Shown: positions 13,370 through 15,720 of the stretch, piece by piece
How positions within the stretch are numbered: position 1 is the stretch's first letter
Layout: every line of letters starts with the position of its first letter
Assembly (NCBI GenBank): GCA_027451165.1
Contig: DAIDJX010000047.1
Span: forward strand, 1 to 15,720
Reading direction: 5' to 3'
DNA length: 15,720 nucleotides
DNA from: Prolixibacteraceae bacterium
GTDB lineage: Bacteria > Bacteroidota > Bacteroidia > Bacteroidales > Prolixibacteraceae
Translations under genes and position numbers: made by a program
The notes under the pieces: model-generated
The model's input: the letters and a program-made list of their open reading frames with translations, nothing else
Database searches by the model: none
Told to the model about the DNA's origin: nothing

Positions 13370-15676
13370 ATGAATCAACGATTTAAAATTCTGGTTTTCC
13401 TGCTGATACTATTTACTACAGGTTGCCGGGATGATTCCATAGACAAATATGACCGACCGGAATGGCTTACCGGAAAGGTTTATACCCAGTTAAAAGCCCA
13501 AACCGATTTGTCTACTTTTGCCAAATGTATTGAACTGACCGGTTATGACACCATTCTGGATATTTCAGGGAGTTACACGGTTTTTGCCCCTACGGATGAA
13601 GCCTTTGCCCTTTACTTCCAGCAAAATACCCGGTACAAGAAAGTGGAGGATATTCCGGCAGGCGAATTGAACAACCTGGTAAAATACCTCATCGTTCAGA
13701 ATCCCTGGAGCAAAAACCAGCTTCGTTCTCTGGATGTATTTGGCTGGATTGATCCCAAAGACCTTACCAACAATGAACCGAAGGGCTATAAAAGGGAAAC
13801 CTTGTTGCTGGACAAGGATCCCAAATACGGAATTTTAGGAGAAAAGATCAATCTGCGTTCCACCATATCTATTGTAGATACGCTGTCTTCTCCCTGGAAA
13901 CGAAGAGAAACCGTAGATTCAAGGAAATTTGCCCCCATATTTTATAAGGAGTATTTCGATATTTATGAACTCAGTTCTTCCGACTATGAGTTTTATTTTA
14001 ACCGGCCCATCGAAAGCGCCAATGATATTTATTATGCCGGGGCGAAAATTAAAGGCAATGAAATTTTTGCAGAGAATGGATTTGTGTACAAAATTGACCG
14101 GGTAGTGGAACCGCTTAAGAACGGATATCAAATATTGAGCGCTAATTCCGGTCAGAACAAGTACAATAAATTTTTAAGTTTTCTGAATACTTTTCCGGAA
14201 TTCACCTACAACAGGAATAAAACGCTGGCCCAACCCGGTGCAGCTCAGGGTTTGGCTGTGGATTCCCTCTTTGACCTGACTTATCCTCAGCTTACCTTTA
14301 ATATTAACCGGGAAAGGACCAAAGCGCCGCCGAGTACCTTTGGATTGCCCCAGAATGTAGCCATCCGGTACCATCATGGTCTTCTGGCGCCTACCAACGA
14401 GGCGTTTGATGCCTTTATAAGTGAATACCTTGTTGGAGGAACAAAGTGGGGTAGCCTTAAAAACACCCCTGACTTTATTAAAAGTATTATTGCCAATACG
14501 TTCATGTCAATTAATCCGATATATCCGACCGATCTCAGCAAAGGCTTTTATAACGGGGAGCTGGATGTTGTGAAAATTGACCAGGCTGACATTGTACAGA
14601 AAGAATATGGCAGCAACTGCACCTTTATCGGTCTCCGGAAGGTCATTGTTCCCCGTGCTTTTAAGAGTGTCACTGGTCCTATTTATCTGCAGCGGGGCTA
14701 TTCAAGGGCCATGTATGCCATTGAACTGGCAGGCTTGCTGCCTGCACTTAAAAGGCAGGACCAGAATTACATGTTCTTCGTGGAATCTGATGAAAGCCTG
14801 CGCCTGGACTCTTCGCTGGTATATGATGAGTTCCGTGAAAGATTTTCTGCCTTTATGCTTTCCCCTGGCTCTTTTCAGGAGTTTTCGATGTCAAAAAATG
14901 ACCTCAGGAATTTATTGCTGAACCACATCGGACTGGACAGGCCCAAGGGTAATGCCCGGAAAGAATTTATTCCCAACCAGGCGGGTAATTACCTGATCGT
15001 GGACAATATTACCGGCGAAATCAGAGGGACAGATTTTACGAGAAAAGGTTTCAATGGCTCCAAAATTGTTCAGGAATTTCCGAAACAGATCAGTACCAAT
15101 GCGGATAACGGAACAACCTATGAAATCAACAACTGGTTCAGTTTCTCAACGACCAATCTGTATACAAAAATTTCCACCTCCTATCCCAAATTCCATAATC
15201 TGATCAAAGCTGCAGGATTTGACCGCGAAAAGGAATATCGCTACAGCTTTATTTCTGAAAGTGAAATTTATACCGTATTTGTACCCAGCGATGCCGCCAT
15301 GGATCAATTGGTTACCTCAGGTATGCCGGTTGAGGAGCTACGCAAGATAGTTCTGCTTCATTTTGTCCCGGGACATATACTGTTTACCGATGCGAAAAAA
15401 TCTCCGGGCTATTATGAAACAGCGAGGGTCTCTGATGAGTCTTCACAATATGCCACTTTTTATTCCAAAATCAAAATCGGATTGGCGCCCGATGTCATCC
15501 GGATTATGGCCAAAGATGGCAGTGTATATTCAGAAATACAGGAATCACCCAAAGCCAATATCATACTGGCCAAAAACCTGGGAACAGGGAACGAGACCAT
15601 TAAGAATATTATAACCAACGGGGTGATCCATGAGATAGACAAAGTATTAAAATTCAGTGACCTGGATACGAAATAG
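13370..15676 (+). CDS. Large surface-type lipoprotein with four FAS1 (fasciclin)-like units
   Basis: The 768-residue protein starts with a lipoprotein signal peptide ending FTTGC; Cys19 is the lipidation site. The next residues, RDDS, resemble the acidic export signal that sends Bacteroidota lipoproteins to the outer face of the outer membrane. Four FAS1-like units follow: about 37-250 (SYTVFAPTDEAF at 68-79; FVYKIDRVVEPL at 238-249), 265-432 (GLLAPTNEAFDAF at 337-349), 438-595 (degenerate, YMFFVESDESL at 467-477), and 597-762 (YTVFVPSDAAMDQL at 634-647; GVIHEIDKVLKF at 751-762). FAS1 domains usually serve adhesion or ligand binding. In Bacteroidota such proteins are often encoded next to SusC/SusD nutrient-uptake genes; whether this holds here lies beyond the window. 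The FAS1 call is firm for units 1 and 4 and weaker for 2 and 3. Confidence 0.87.
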   Translation: MNQRFKILVFLLILFTTGCRDDSIDKYDRPEWLTGKVYTQLKAQTDLSTFAKCIELTGYDTILDISGSYTVFAPTDEAFALYFQQNTRYKKVEDIPAGELNNLVKYLIVQNPWSKNQLRSLDVFGWIDPKDLTNNEPKGYKRETLLLDKDPKYGILGEKINLRSTISIVDTLSSPWKRRETVDSRKFAPIFYKEYFDIYELSSSDYEFYFNRPIESANDIYYAGAKIKGNEIFAENGFVYKIDRVVEPLKNGYQILSANSGQNKYNKFLSFLNTFPEFTYNRNKTLAQPGAAQGLAVDSLFDLTYPQLTFNINRERTKAPPSTFGLPQNVAIRYHHGLLAPTNEAFDAFISEYLVGGTKWGSLKNTPDFIKSIIANTFMSINPIYPTDLSKGFYNGELDVVKIDQADIVQKEYGSNCTFIGLRKVIVPRAFKSVTGPIYLQRGYSRAMYAIELAGLLPALKRQDQNYMFFVESDESLRLDSSLVYDEFRERFSAFMLSPGSFQEFSMSKNDLRNLLLNHIGLDRPKGNARKEFIPNQAGNYLIVDNITGEIRGTDFTRKGFNGSKIVQEFPKQISTNADNGTTYEINNWFSFSTTNLYTKISTSYPKFHNLIKAAGFDREKEYRYSFISESEIYTVFVPSDAAMDQLVTSGMPVEELRKIVLLHFVPGHILFTDAKKSPGYYETARVSDESSQYATFYSKIKIGLAPDVIRIMAKDGSVYSEIQESPKANIILAKNLGTGNETIKNIITNGVIHEIDKVLKFSDLDTK

Positions 15677-15720
15677 GAAAGTGGAATTAAACAGTGTGAT
15701 TAAACCTTTGGTGTTTATAA

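Noticed and set aside
1..15720. CRISPR arrays, tRNA or rRNA genes, prophage or defence genes
   Set aside because: No regularly spaced direct repeats, no cloverleaf-like segments with TTCGANNC arms, and no nuclease, toxin or phage structural families were recognised.

Overview
The window looks like chromosomal DNA of a member of the Bacteroidota, probably near the Bacteroidales or Marinilabiliales. The evidence is a PorZ-type component of the type IX secretion system with its own C-terminal sorting domain, a FAS1 lipoprotein with an acidic surface-export signal behind its lipobox cysteine, a Bacteroidota-style PspC protein tail, few strong Shine-Dalgarno sequences, and several -7 boxes of the form TAnnTTTG. 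I see no tRNA, rRNA, CRISPR array, intact mobile element or phage gene. Most of the window is ordinary core genome.

Layout. Bases 1-311 are the 3' end of a PspC-family envelope-stress gene. A repeat-rich, GC-rich stretch of about 620 bases without a credible gene follows (312-934). It holds nested inverted repeats and one possible IS-end remnant. A lipoate-protein ligase gene (minus strand) is divergent from a compact plus-strand cluster: dtd, a MazG-like pyrophosphohydrolase gene, and deoC. deoC converges on a minus-strand trans-polyprenyl diphosphate synthase gene across a short palindromic repeat. That gene is divergent from a plus-strand row: an ArsR-family regulator, rdgB, porZ and recO. 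Next come an aminotransferase-like gene (9001-10155) and, converging on it with a one-base gap, a gene for a fused MEMO/AMMECR1 protein. A two-HKD cardiolipin synthase gene follows. The last gene encodes a large lipoprotein with four FAS1-like units behind its own promoter.

How the genes fit together. Several products are quality-control enzymes: Dtd clears D-amino acids from tRNA, RdgB and the MazG-like protein hydrolyse nucleoside triphosphates, and RecO acts in recombinational repair. PorZ, the FAS1 lipoprotein, cardiolipin synthase and the PspC protein serve the cell envelope. The polyprenyl synthase probably supplies a quinone side chain or carrier lipid.

The most unusual item is the aminotransferase-like protein. 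It is full length and well preserved in fold motifs, but the Schiff-base lysine position holds proline, and the PLP-binding Asp, Tyr and second basic residue are also replaced. It reads as a fold-type I PLP pseudoenzyme or an enzyme with new chemistry. Second is the MEMO-AMMECR1 fusion, whose usual radical SAM partner is not in this window.
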